DNA of 64,000 nt from an uncultured Bacteroides sp. (GTDB taxonomy: Bacteria; Bacteroidota; Bacteroidia; Bacteroidales; Bacteroidaceae): NCBI GenBank assembly GCA_959606905.1, contig CAUHML010000003.1, positions 1 through 64,000 on the forward strand, given 5' to 3'. The notes under the pieces were generated by a model. That model was not told the origin of the DNA. It was given only the letters and a program-made list of their open reading frames with translations, and searched no databases. The position numbers were made by a program, and so were the translations under genes. Shown here in pieces: positions 27,298 to 37,900 of the stretch (positions are counted from its first letter, which is position 1; each line of letters begins with the position of its first letter).

Positions 27298-29517
27298 ATG
27301 AAAAAACAAATCTTCTCAACATTAGTTTTATCAATGTGCCTACTATTGCCTTTTTCCTTATATTCTCAGGAGCAACGCAAAAAGGTAGGTGTAGTTTTGA
27401 GTGGCGGCGGTGCCAAAGGAATGGCGCATATCAAAGCATTAAAAGTGATCGAAGAAGCGGGTATTCCTATCGATTACATAGCCGGAACTAGTATGGGAGC
27501 CATTGTAGGAGGACTCTACGCTATTGGTTATACTCCCGAGCAATTGGACAGTATGGTTCGAAAACAAAACTGGACGTTTCTGTTAAGCGACCGTATCAAA
27601 CGAAGTGCCATGTCATTGACCGACCGTGAACGGTCGGAAAAGTTCATTGTCTCCATACCTTTCACCAAAAGTCCCAAAGATGCGGCTTCTTCGGGCGGAA
27701 TTATCAAAGGGCAAAATCTTGCCAATCTATTTTCAGACTTGACTATGGGCTATCATGATTCTATCAACTTTGATAAACTCCCCATCCCTTTCGCTTGTGT
27801 AGCAGCAAATGTTGTCAATGGAGAACAAATTATATTCCACAACGGGATCCTGTCAACTGCCATGCGGGCCAGTATGGCTATCCCAGGTGTATTTACACCG
27901 GTACGACAAGACAGTATGGTATTGGTGGACGGTGGAATTGTAAATAACTATCCGGCAGATGTTGTAAAAGCTATGGGAGCTGATGTTATCATCGGAGTGG
28001 ATGTACAAAACGCCTTGAAAAAAGCGGATAAGCTGAACAGTGCTCCTGATATCTTAGGGCAAATCGTAGATATTACCTGCCAATCCAATCATGAAAAGAA
28101 TGTAGACCTTACCGATACTTACATTCGTGTAAACGTAGACGGTTATTCTTCGGCTAGTTTTACTCCGGCCGCTATTGACACTTTAATGCGAAGAGGAGAA
28201 GAAGCAGCTAAAGCACAATGGAATTCCTTACTCGCTTTGAAAAAGAAGATAGGAATATCCGATAATTATGTTCCCAAACGACATGGTCCGTATTCTTCCC
28301 TCTCCAATGTACGTACAATTTATGTGACAGACATATCATTCTCCGGTGTAGAAGCTGACGACAAGAAATGGCTAATGAAAAAATGCAACCTGAAAGAAAA
28401 TAGTAATATTACCACCCAACAGATAGAACAGGCATTATATCAATTAAGAGGAAGCCAATCTTATTCCAGTGCCAGCTATACGTTGACGGACACTCCCGAA
28501 GGTTATCACCTCAATTTCCTACTGCAAGCAAAGTATGAAAAAAGAATTAATCTGGGGATCCGTTTCGATTCGGAAGAAATAGCCTCTTTATTAATCAATG
28601 GAACGGCAGACCTCAAAACTCATATTCCTTCCCGACTATCTCTTACCGGGCGATTAGGGAAACGGTATGCGGCGCGCATTGACTATACATTAGAGCCTAT
28701 GCAACAGCGCAACTTCAATTTTTCGTATATGTTTCAGTATAATGACATCAACATATATGAAGAAGGAGAACGCGCCTATAACACTACTTACAAATATCAT
28801 TTAGCTGAATTTGGCTTCTCGGATGTATGGTATAAGAATTTCCGTTTTGGTCTCGGATTCCGTTTCGAATATTATAAATACAAAGACTTCTTATTTAAGA
28901 AGCCGGAATTTATCGGCTTGGATGTAGAATCAGAACACTTCCTTAGCTATTTTGCACAAGTGCACTATAACACATACGATAAAGGATATTTCCCCTCCAA
29001 AGGAAGTGATTTCAAAGCCGCCTACTCACTCTATACCGATAATATGGCGCAATACAATGAACAGGCCCCATTTTCCGCACTGAGTGCTTCGTGGGCAAGT
29101 GTGATTCCTGCCACCCGCCGTTTTTCTATCATTCCGTCGATCTATGGGCGTGTCCTGATAGGGAAAGGAATTCCTTATCCCCTGAAAAATGCTATCGGTG
29201 GTGAAGTATACGGTTTTTATATTCCACAACAGTTGCCTTTTGCCGGCGTAACAAACATGGAATTAATGGAAAATTCTATTATCATTACTTCTCTGAAGTT
29301 CAGGCAACGTATGGGAAGTATTCATTACCTCACCCTGACAGGCAACTACGGTTTGACGGACAGTCACTTCTTCGAAATACTGAAAGGCAAACAATTGTTC
29401 GGCATCAGCGCAGGTTATGGAATGGATAGCGTTTTCGGTCCTCTGGAAATATCATTGGGATATTCCAATCAGACTGATAAAGGAAGCTGCTTTGTGAATC
29501 TGGGATATTATTTCTGA
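27298..29517 (+). CDS. Patatin-like phospholipase with POTRA and beta-barrel (PlpD-like)
   Basis: The 739-residue protein has a signal peptide (about 24 residues) and a patatin domain with oxyanion motif GGGAKG (36-41), nucleophile elbow GTSMG (Ser65) and the catalytic Asp in DGGIVNN near 212. A POTRA-like segment (about 335-420) leads into an outer-membrane beta-barrel of about 16 strands ending GYYF. This is the architecture of type Vd autotransporters such as PlpD, in which a lipase is displayed on or released from the surface. The Ser-Asp dyad appears intact, so it is probably active. It is divergent from the efflux operon and convergent with the RND-ABC operon. Confidence 0.85.
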   Translation: MKKQIFSTLVLSMCLLLPFSLYSQEQRKKVGVVLSGGGAKGMAHIKALKVIEEAGIPIDYIAGTSMGAIVGGLYAIGYTPEQLDSMVRKQNWTFLLSDRIKRSAMSLTDRERSEKFIVSIPFTKSPKDAASSGGIIKGQNLANLFSDLTMGYHDSINFDKLPIPFACVAANVVNGEQIIFHNGILSTAMRASMAIPGVFTPVRQDSMVLVDGGIVNNYPADVVKAMGADVIIGVDVQNALKKADKLNSAPDILGQIVDITCQSNHEKNVDLTDTYIRVNVDGYSSASFTPAAIDTLMRRGEEAAKAQWNSLLALKKKIGISDNYVPKRHGPYSSLSNVRTIYVTDISFSGVEADDKKWLMKKCNLKENSNITTQQIEQALYQLRGSQSYSSASYTLTDTPEGYHLNFLLQAKYEKRINLGIRFDSEEIASLLINGTADLKTHIPSRLSLTGRLGKRYAARIDYTLEPMQQRNFNFSYMFQYNDINIYEEGERAYNTTYKYHLAEFGFSDVWYKNFRFGLGFRFEYYKYKDFLFKKPEFIGLDVESEHFLSYFAQVHYNTYDKGYFPSKGSDFKAAYSLYTDNMAQYNEQAPFSALSASWASVIPATRRFSIIPSIYGRVLIGKGIPYPLKNAIGGEVYGFYIPQQLPFAGVTNMELMENSIIITSLKFRQRMGSIHYLTLTGNYGLTDSHFFEILKGKQLFGISAGYGMDSVFGPLEISLGYSNQTDKGSCFVNLGYYF

Positions 29518-29546
29518 TTCCAATCTTTTATAATTTAAACTTTATA

Positions 29547-30260
29547 CTATACAAATTTTTCCCGCTTCTGTAAATTCAGCAGACCGATCATCATCCAGAT
29601 CAGACTGGAGGAGAAAAGAAATATACGATTTTTGATAAGAATCCCTTCCCATATCATCGGATGAAAATTATCAGGCACACGGAAGGGATTCAGCAAAATA
29701 TTCCAAAATGAACGTTCTATGCTATTCATATTACTGAAAAACATCAGTACAATGCCAATGATAATCATAAGTACAGCCGTTCCGTTTCCACTCCGGGTAA
29801 TCGTAGAAAACATAAAAGTCAAATTACCAAAAAAAAGAACCGGAAACATCAACTGCAAAGACATCTCAAAAGGATTGATTGGATACAGCAATAAGATAGC
29901 GATGTACGAAAAGACGATTAGAATAGCAAAAATAACCACGTAAATCATGAGTAACCGTACTCCCCATACTTTATACCGATAGTCAGGAATACCAAAAAGT
30001 ATTTCCAATATCCGGCTGTCTTCGTCATTTTGAATGCCGAAGACAGCCGGGTAGAATATCAGCAATAAACATGGGAACATGAGTATATTATAGATAAGCC
30101 CTTCATTAATTTCTGCCCGGTTCCACGCACTCTGAAACATAAAAAAGGCAAAGAATCCAAATGCCGCTAACAGAAACCAAAAGAACTTTCCGGCAAAAAT
30201 AATCTTCAAATTATATTTTACCACCTTAGGCAGCAGCTTTATTAATTGATTAAATGTCAT
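29547..30260 (-). CDS. ABC-2-type permease-like membrane protein
   Basis: The 237-residue protein is almost entirely hydrophobic, with about six membrane helices (starts near residues 25, 58, 104, 136, 158 and 213) and short charged loops. The cytoplasmic segment DEDSRILEILFGIPDYRYKVWGVRLLMI resembles the coupling-helix region of ABC-2 permeases, as in the permease encoded at 40735. It is the last gene of the RND-ABC operon, 14 bases after the fused RND-ABC protein. It most likely provides a membrane partner for one of the two ATPase domains. I know of no specific substrate. Confidence 0.65.
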   Translation of the reverse strand: MTFNQLIKLLPKVVKYNLKIIFAGKFFWFLLAAFGFFAFFMFQSAWNRAEINEGLIYNILMFPCLLLIFYPAVFGIQNDEDSRILEILFGIPDYRYKVWGVRLLMIYVVIFAILIVFSYIAILLLYPINPFEMSLQLMFPVLFFGNLTFMFSTITRSGNGTAVLMIIIGIVLMFFSNMNSIERSFWNILLNPFRVPDNFHPMIWEGILIKNRIFLFSSSLIWMMIGLLNLQKREKFV

Positions 30261-30274
30261 ATCATTCTTTTCTT

Positions 30275-33200
30275 TTAATTCATATTCTTCAATAGGCAGA
30301 GATAAGCATCTTCCAGATTGGCCTCAACTTCTTCGGCTCCTTCGTATGGTTGCTCAACAGAAAGATAACGAACACGGATAGTATCCCCTTGCTGGATATG
30401 ATGTATGACCAAAGATTTATCCAATGCCTTTTCAAACTCCGTTTTATCTATATTAAACTGCCATACCTTTCCATTAGCCATTTCCACCATGTCCGCCGGA
30501 TCACCGAAATATTTCAGTTCACCCTTGTTTATTACCACAACCTGATTACAGGAACTGGATATATCTTCAATGATATGAGTAGAAAAAATGACCACACGAT
30601 CTTTACTCAATTCCACCAACAGATTACGAAAACGGATACGCTCACGAGGGTCGAGTCCTGCTGTCGGCTCATCTACTACCAGAATACGTGGCAAATGGAG
30701 CAAAATCAATGCAATGCCGATCCGCTGTTTCATACCTCCCGAGAAAGAACCGATATTTTCATCTTTCCGCTCATACATATGTACCGCATTCAAAACATAC
30801 TCTAACCGTTCCTTACGCAAATCCTCATCTATTATTCCTTTCAGTATAGCCTGATAATCAAGAAACTCCCAAGATGTCATATTTTCGTAAGTGCCAAATT
30901 CCTGCGGAAGGAATCCTATCAAGCTTTGCAATTCTTCCCTATAGATACGGGTATCCATACCATTAATCCAGATACTGCCATAACTCTGCTCGAATATGCC
31001 ACAAATCACGCGCATCAAAGTTGACTTTCCGGCTCCGTTCGGTCCCAGGAGTCCGAACATACCTGTCTGAATCTCAAACGAAACTCCACGCAATGCTTTA
31101 AAAGGTTTACGTTGTTTTCCAATCAAAGGAACACTCTTTACCATACGGAAGTAAGAGCGGCGAAGTCCGGCAAATCGTCCGGTAACACGTTCTATATTTA
31201 CATTATGTTCATATAGATACTGTGAGGTAACGTAGATAGCAATACCCGCAAACCACAACAGCCCAATCATTACCACCAAACCGTTATTATCCAGTCGCTT
31301 GAACAGTTCGAACAAGATAACAGGAGGAAGTCCCCAGAATATCATACGGTTTACTGCCTTTACTCCCTTACTATTTTCGTAACGATAATATAAATAAGAA
31401 CGTATTTTTCTCCACAAGTACAAAGCCGATGCATAAATAGCAAACGAAAACAGAAATATCCAAAGTCTATTTTGAATAAAAAAATAAGTAAAATAAACAC
31501 CGAACGCTAACATACCGAATTGCCACAACACATTGACAAAGTCTTTTAGAGAATGATATTCACGACTCATTCCCAGCCTTTTCCGTATTTGCAGACCACT
31601 ATGCCATTGACGACTGATACGTCCCGGCCAATCATATATCTTAACCAGATTCCGGACAGATATGTGTATTTCTTCATTCGGATCTATGACTTTCGATTTA
31701 GCTCTTCTAAGACTAGTCTGTGTAAAATAAGTCAGTCCTGGTATACCCGCAATCAGTGCTACTAAATAGATAGACTGCCAAAGTATTCCTTCAGCATATA
31801 GCCAGATACTGACAACGCCAACTACAAAAAGAACAAAATGGAAAATCCACATTTTACGAGACAAAGAACGATACCACCAAAGCACATTTTCCAATCCCAT
31901 GCAGACAGTAGGAATCAAAATCAACGTCAATAAGGCAGAGAAAAGAAGTCCACCAATCACTGTAATAGCAAAAGGCGCCCCAATGGCTCCGGCATATTCC
32001 GTATCTCCCATGGCCAACGGCAACATAGCGGCGATCGTTGTGATAGAAGTTATCAAAATCGGACGGATACGTGACATTCCGGCAGTCATTAATGCCCGAT
32101 TCCGGCGATATCCTCTTTTACGTAAAATATTAGCATAGTCTATAAGGATAATTCCGTTATTTACGACTACTCCCAGCAGAATCAAGAACCCCGTCAGCGT
32201 ATTTGCATTCATCAGGCTATTGCTCGAAAGCAATAACGCCAGCAAAGAGCCGATAGCAGCAAGCGGAATAGTAAAAAGTAATACAAAAGGAGTTACTACA
32301 GACTCAAAAACAGAAGCAAGTATCATAAAAATCAAAATGAAGGCTGCCAGAATAAGAAATTTGAAATCTCCAAACTGATCCTCCTCATGGAATACTTGCA
32401 AGGCAACGCCTGAAGGTAGATTATAACCGGCAATCAATTGGTCTATATCAGAACGATAACTTCCCAATAATTCCTTTGAGGACTGCACATCTCTTGAGAA
32501 ATTATAATAAACTTCAAGTTGTTTATCCTGATTGACACGTATGATCCGCGAACGTCCGCGACCATAATTAATAGAGGCTATATCTTCCAGATTGTGCATT
32601 CCACCCTTTGCATTTTCTATCCGAACAGCACGCAAATCATCAACTGTCTTTTCTTTTTGAACCTTCTCCTCCGCTTCTTCTTCCGTCTCTGTACTTTTTT
32701 TCAAAATTTCATCGCGAATGATAATGTCATAATTATCTTCTCCCACTTTAAAAGTCACTTCAGAAGAAAACTCGTTATTGAGTGCCGTTAATCCCGAAGT
32801 TATATTAGCACGATTGATATCATAAGTAGTCAGCAGAATCGGGTCAAAGTTCAGATTTATCTCTGGCTGACGAGGAGTATACGATACATGAGTATGTTGC
32901 ACAAATTCCTGTTCATCCAGTAGGTAGCGGATTTCCTCAGCTACCATTTGCATCATTTCGAAATCAGAACCTCTGACAACCACTCGTTCATTATTATCAC
33001 CAATACCCAGTAAACGCATAAAGCCTCCAAGACTACTCAATACCGAATTTTCCTGTCCACCTCCCATAGCATCAGAGACATAGACTTCCGCCCCATTAAT
33101 GTTCGAGACTTTGGATTGCACATCCGATTTGATGTCCGTAATTTTTCGTTTACCTATCTTTTGATAATCTTTTTGCAAAACGAGCGTAATAGTTGCTTCT

Positions 33201-34990
33201 TTCTCCCGGACACGGCAGATCAAATCTTTCTTTTCTGGGAAATTCTTCAGACGTTCTTCCAGCACTTTGACTATCTTGTCCGTATTCTCAAGGGTACTTC
33301 CGGTAGGCATTACAACACTTATATTAAACCGATCCGAATCCACTTCTTTCATCTGCTGCACATTCAAGGTCAGTGATAATATCAGAGTAGCAAAAAGTAA
33401 AATCACCGCTCCGAATATAGTGACTCCCGGATTACGCATACACGTCTTCAGTAAAACCAGATACACTTGTATCGGACGTTGAATAATCGACACCTTCTCA
33501 TAAACGACACTTCTTCCTTTCTTCTTTTTCAGAATAACATAAGTGACCATAGGAATGAAAAGCAAAGCCACAAACAAGGAAATAGTCAGCGTAGATATAA
33601 TAGACACCCCGATATGATGCCCTATCAGTTTAATCAGGAAATTATCTGAAAAGACAAACGGCAGGAAAACAGTGACAGTAGTCAACGTAGCTGCTACAAT
33701 AGAGCGCCACACCTCTTTAGTGCCCTGAGTAACTGAGCGCTCGGGTGTGTAGCCGCTTCCGGATAAACGATAAATATTCTCCAGCACTACAACACTATTA
33801 TCCAGTAGCATCCCAATGGCAAGTGCCATTCCCACTAATGTAAGGCTATTGATAGTAATGCCGGAAGCATAGAAGAAATTGAAGGCCGTATAAACTGAGA
33901 TCGGAATTGAAAGTGCGATAAAGAACACCAGCCGCATATTTTTCAAAAAAAGCCAGAGAATGAAAACAGCCAACAATCCACCGACCAATGCCAGGTTAAT
34001 GATTTGATTGATGTTATTCTCCATCGTTTCAGCCTTATTCTCCTGAACGACTATTTCCAGATCAAGCGGAACTATTTTTTCATTCAGTTTGTCAATCGCA
34101 TCAGAAACACGGTGGGAAAGCTCTATAAGATTTGCCTGCGAATCATTTATCAATACCACAGAAACAGCCTCTTTCCCATTTACACGACTATAAGTGGTTT
34201 CATCTTTCAGATCAAAGAATACGGTTGCCACATCTTTCAACAAGACAGGTCCGGGAGCCACCACAATATTTTCCAGGTCAGATACTTTCGTATACATCGC
34301 ATTTACGTGAACAAAAATCTTACTATCCGGCTCATTGGCAAAACCGACAAACGTTTTCTCCTGCGTATTCTGTGAAAGCAGATTACTTATCTTTGACGCC
34401 GTAAGGTTCAACGCTTTGCACACCTCCGAATGGAGACGTATCTCAATCGCTTTTTGCCGTCCGCCATATATATTGACAGATGCCACACCATCTATGTTCT
34501 CCAAATCGGAAAGAATATTATCCTCCACTAAGTTCCTGACACGGTCTGTCCCTCCCGAACCCCGTACCTGAAGTACCATAAAGTTATTGTTCATCTGTGC
34601 AATATCAACTTTCTGTACCTGCACAGTAAAACCACTGGGAAAAGATGCTGCCACTTCATTCACCTTTTCCTGCAACTTAAGAGCAGTCATCTTGAAATTG
34701 ACATTCTTCTTAAAATCAATTTGTATGTTCGATTGCCTCCTGTCTATATAAGATTGCAGTTTGTCTACTCCTCCTATCGTACTGACAGCTCCTTCAAGCG
34801 GAATTATCACTTCCGACTCCACATACGAAGGGTCCATATCCTGCTGCGACGACACTTGGATAAACAATACCGGAAGCTCTGCATTAGGCAGCAACTCTAC
34901 CGGAAGCTGTTTGTAGGACACATAGCCCAAAAGACTAAGTGCAATAAACAGCATACAGATCGTAATTCTCCTATTTAGTAAAAAGTTCAT
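30275..34990 (-). CDS. RND permease fused to ABC ATPase, with membrane insert in the ATPase domain
   Basis: The 1571-residue frame is uninterrupted. Residues 1 to about 1030 are a complete 12-helix RND permease (FIALSLLGYVSYKQLPVELLP start; TM4 AIGMLLDNSVVVLEN near 398; TM10 GVVVNNGIILIDYA). Two more helices follow (about 1040-1090). Then residues 1108-1120, IHISVRNLVKIYD, look like strand 1 of an ABC ATPase; four helices intervene (about 1150-1260); the ATPase resumes at KALRGVSFEI (1298-1307). All catalytic motifs are present: Walker A GPNGAGKST (1316-1324), Q1363, signature FSGGMKQR (1416-1423), Walker B with D1440-E1441, H1472. The gene starts 2 bases after the stop of a second RND gene. 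Confidence 0.85.
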   Translation of the reverse strand: MNFLLNRRITICMLFIALSLLGYVSYKQLPVELLPNAELPVLFIQVSSQQDMDPSYVESEVIIPLEGAVSTIGGVDKLQSYIDRRQSNIQIDFKKNVNFKMTALKLQEKVNEVAASFPSGFTVQVQKVDIAQMNNNFMVLQVRGSGGTDRVRNLVEDNILSDLENIDGVASVNIYGGRQKAIEIRLHSEVCKALNLTASKISNLLSQNTQEKTFVGFANEPDSKIFVHVNAMYTKVSDLENIVVAPGPVLLKDVATVFFDLKDETTYSRVNGKEAVSVVLINDSQANLIELSHRVSDAIDKLNEKIVPLDLEIVVQENKAETMENNINQIINLALVGGLLAVFILWLFLKNMRLVFFIALSIPISVYTAFNFFYASGITINSLTLVGMALAIGMLLDNSVVVLENIYRLSGSGYTPERSVTQGTKEVWRSIVAATLTTVTVFLPFVFSDNFLIKLIGHHIGVSIISTLTISLFVALLFIPMVTYVILKKKKGRSVVYEKVSIIQRPIQVYLVLLKTCMRNPGVTIFGAVILLFATLILSLTLNVQQMKEVDSDRFNISVVMPTGSTLENTDKIVKVLEERLKNFPEKKDLICRVREKEATITLVLQKDYQKIGKRKITDIKSDVQSKVSNINGAEVYVSDAMGGGQENSVLSSLGGFMRLLGIGDNNERVVVRGSDFEMMQMVAEEIRYLLDEQEFVQHTHVSYTPRQPEINLNFDPILLTTYDINRANITSGLTALNNEFSSEVTFKVGEDNYDIIIRDEILKKSTETEEEAEEKVQKEKTVDDLRAVRIENAKGGMHNLEDIASINYGRGRSRIIRVNQDKQLEVYYNFSRDVQSSKELLGSYRSDIDQLIAGYNLPSGVALQVFHEEDQFGDFKFLILAAFILIFMILASVFESVVTPFVLLFTIPLAAIGSLLALLLSSNSLMNANTLTGFLILLGVVVNNGIILIDYANILRKRGYRRNRALMTAGMSRIRPILITSITTIAAMLPLAMGDTEYAGAIGAPFAITVIGGLLFSALLTLILIPTVCMGLENVLWWYRSLSRKMWIFHFVLFVVGVVSIWLYAEGILWQSIYLVALIAGIPGLTYFTQTSLRRAKSKVIDPNEEIHISVRNLVKIYDWPGRISRQWHSGLQIRKRLGMSREYHSLKDFVNVLWQFGMLAFGVYFTYFFIQNRLWIFLFSFAIYASALYLWRKIRSYLYYRYENSKGVKAVNRMIFWGLPPVILFELFKRLDNNGLVVMIGLLWFAGIAIYVTSQYLYEHNVNIERVTGRFAGLRRSYFRMVKSVPLIGKQRKPFKALRGVSFEIQTGMFGLLGPNGAGKSTLMRVICGIFEQSYGSIWINGMDTRIYREELQSLIGFLPQEFGTYENMTSWEFLDYQAILKGIIDEDLRKERLEYVLNAVHMYERKDENIGSFSGGMKQRIGIALILLHLPRILVVDEPTAGLDPRERIRFRNLLVELSKDRVVIFSTHIIEDISSSCNQVVVINKGELKYFGDPADMVEMANGKVWQFNIDKTEFEKALDKSLVIHHIQQGDTIRVRYLSVEQPYEGAEEVEANLEDAYLCLLKNMN

Positions 34991-34992
34991 CT

Positions 34993-37900
34993 TCAGCTTT
35001 TTTTAGTTCGGTGATTTATACGCCTTTTTATCTTTTCAAGGACATAATATACACATGGGATAACCATCAAACTCATCAAAGTAGAAGTTATCAGTCCTCC
35101 AATCACAGCAATAGCCATTGGCGAACGAAGTGAAGCACCTTCACCAAATCCGAATGTCATTGGAAGCATAGCCAGAATCGTAGTCAACGTAGTCATTATG
35201 ATAGGACGGATACGTTGCTGTCCTGCTTCTACAATGGCGTCAGTCAACTCCATTCCTGCCTGGCTAAGTTGGTTGATACGGTCTACCAGAATAATAGAGT
35301 TATTAACGGCAATACCTCCCAACATCACGATACCGATAACTCCCATCATATTAATCGTGGTTCCAGTAATGAAGAAAAGCAAGATAGCACCCACCACAGC
35401 CAGCGGAATAGTCAGCAGAATCGTAAAAGGATGTAACAACGATTCAAACTGTGAAGCCATGACCATATAAACAAGTACAACAGAAAGCAATAAAGCAAAC
35501 AATAAGCTATGCATAGACTCCTGCCGTTTTTCTTCTTCTCCGGTCACTGTGATACTATAATTAGCAGGCAAATCAATATCTTTAACAGCCAAACACACTT
35601 CTGCCGTCACTTTATCAAGTGATTTGCCAGTGTCCATATTAGCCATTATTTTACCTATACGGCTCTGATTGCGACGTAGAATCTCTTTAGGTGCCTGCCC
35701 ATGAGTAATACTAGCGATCTCGTCCAACAAAAACTCTTGTGTACCACTTCTGATAACAAGTGATCCGAGAGCTCCTAAAGATATATCCGGTACTTTAATC
35801 ACGATATCACGCATCTCACCGCGATACTCCATTTTACCGGCTTCCTTACCACTCAACTGTTGTTTCAACTGTTCAATCACTGTAGCAACACTCAGATTAT
35901 TGATCCCGGCTATGGTACGGTCTATTGAAATCACGACTTCCGGAGCACCGTCTTCAATAGAAGTTACAACGTCATACACCCCATCCACTTCCTGCATTCT
36001 TTCCTTTACTTCTCCGGTAATCTTCGCTATTTCGTCCAACTCCTCTCCTTTCACTTCCACTACAATAGGAGCTCCTTCACTACCCAACAGAGAACTCAAA
36101 GAATTTTCATCCTGACGGATAGATAATTCCAGACCAACGGGATTCTTCGCTTCTTCAAGGAACCGGGCAATTACATTTTCTGGAGAAAGAATACACTCCG
36201 GAGAAAGAATAATTTTCATCATCGCCGTATTTTCTCCTTCAAATATGGCATTTTCCGAACCGCTTCCCTCTCCGACATGACTATATATCGTACACAGAGA
36301 ATCGCCTCCGACAATAGTATATAATAAATCTTCGAGATTACCCACAGCCGCAGCAGTACGTTCCATTTGCGTACCTTCAGGCATTTTCACAACAGCAGTA
36401 AAAGCCTTACTTTCCGCCCTCGGCATAAACTCCGTACCAATGAACGGAGTCAGCAAACCTGTAACTACAAGTAATAACACTGCCATACCAATTACCCACC
36501 AACGATGTCGAACCAACTTGCGAAGTATCTTGCTATATCTAGTAATACGGATTGATTTCACTTCTTCCATTTTTACTTTCTTGCCGGAAAGTTGAGTATA
36601 TAACATCGGAATCACTAGGATAGCAACAAACAAGGAAGATACAAGTGAGAAAGTAACTGTCCAAGCCTGATCTTTAAACAGTTCACCCGAAGCTCCATGA
36701 AGATAAACAATCGGAAGAAATACCACAATAGTCGTCAAAGTAGAAGCAATAACCGCATTTGCCACCTCCGCAGTTCCGGTAACCACTGCCTCCTTAACAC
36801 TCACTCCTTTTTCCTGATTCCGGAAAATACTTTCTATAACTACAATGGCATTATCTACCAGCATACCCGCTCCGAGAGCCAACCCTCCCAAAGTCATAAT
36901 ATTCAGCGTAAGCCCATTGAAAAACATCAAATTGAAAGTTGCTACAATAGAGATTGGAATAGAAAGACTGACAATCAACGTTGTTCCCATTCGACGAAGG
37001 AATACAAACAATACAATGACAGCAAGGACAATACCCAATATAGCACTGCTTTTCACTTCACCGATAGCACTTTTTATAAAAGTCCCCTGATTGGAGATTA
37101 CCTGAAAATGATAGCCGGGCAAAGCATCTTCTATCACTGCCAACCGACTAGTTACTTCGTCTACCACCTTCACCGTATTGAAACGCATTTCCTTATAAAT
37201 AGACAAACCGATACTACGTTTTCCATTAATACGTACAATGTTTTCGGGACGTGCATTCACAAACTGCACAGTAGCTACTTCTTTCAAAAAGACGGGAGCC
37301 TTGTTGACATCTGTCACAGTTTCAGAAGAACTATTCCCTGAAGTCTCCTGCTGTACCGGTTTATATCCGACGATCAAATTTTCAAAATCGGCTTCTGTGG
37401 AAAACAGACTCGAACTTTTCACTAAATACTGCAATCCCAATTCACTTACCCGTCCTCCGGATATGCTCTGATTATTAGACTCAATACGCGAAGCGATATC
37501 CTCTATCTTTAATTGGAAAGCATTTAATTTATAAGGATCAGTCTGAACGGTAAGGGTAGTCACTTCCTCTCCCGAAAGAGTCACTTCGGCAACACCTTCC
37601 AGGCGAATCAGCTCGTTACGGATATAACTTTCCGCAATCCTTCGCAATTCCGCCATATCCGTAATATTCTGATGAGACATCCCCACCAGGACAACTGGCG
37701 ACAGATTCGCGTCGTGTTGCGTTATTTTTAGTTCCGTAATCTCCTTATTCTGGGCAAACGGATTCATAGCTTTCTGCAAATCGAGAAAAGCTTCATCCAT
37801 ATCCTTTGTCCAAGTATATTCTACGGTAATCCGTGCCGTTCCCGCTTTAATCACCGAAGACACCTGTGTAACGTCACTCTGCCGAATGGCCATGGATTCC

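Noticed and set aside
30275..34990. Frameshift or chimeric assembly as explanation for the RND-ABC fusion
   Set aside because: The frame is continuous across both domains and the linker, codon use does not change, and the adjoining operon genes fit both halves. Independent sequencing would still be the final test.
36697..37341. 214-codon open frame on the + strand
   Set aside because: It lies antisense inside the RND gene at 34993-38103 and its translation is a low-complexity mix of Asn, Ser, Thr and Arg with no family pattern.
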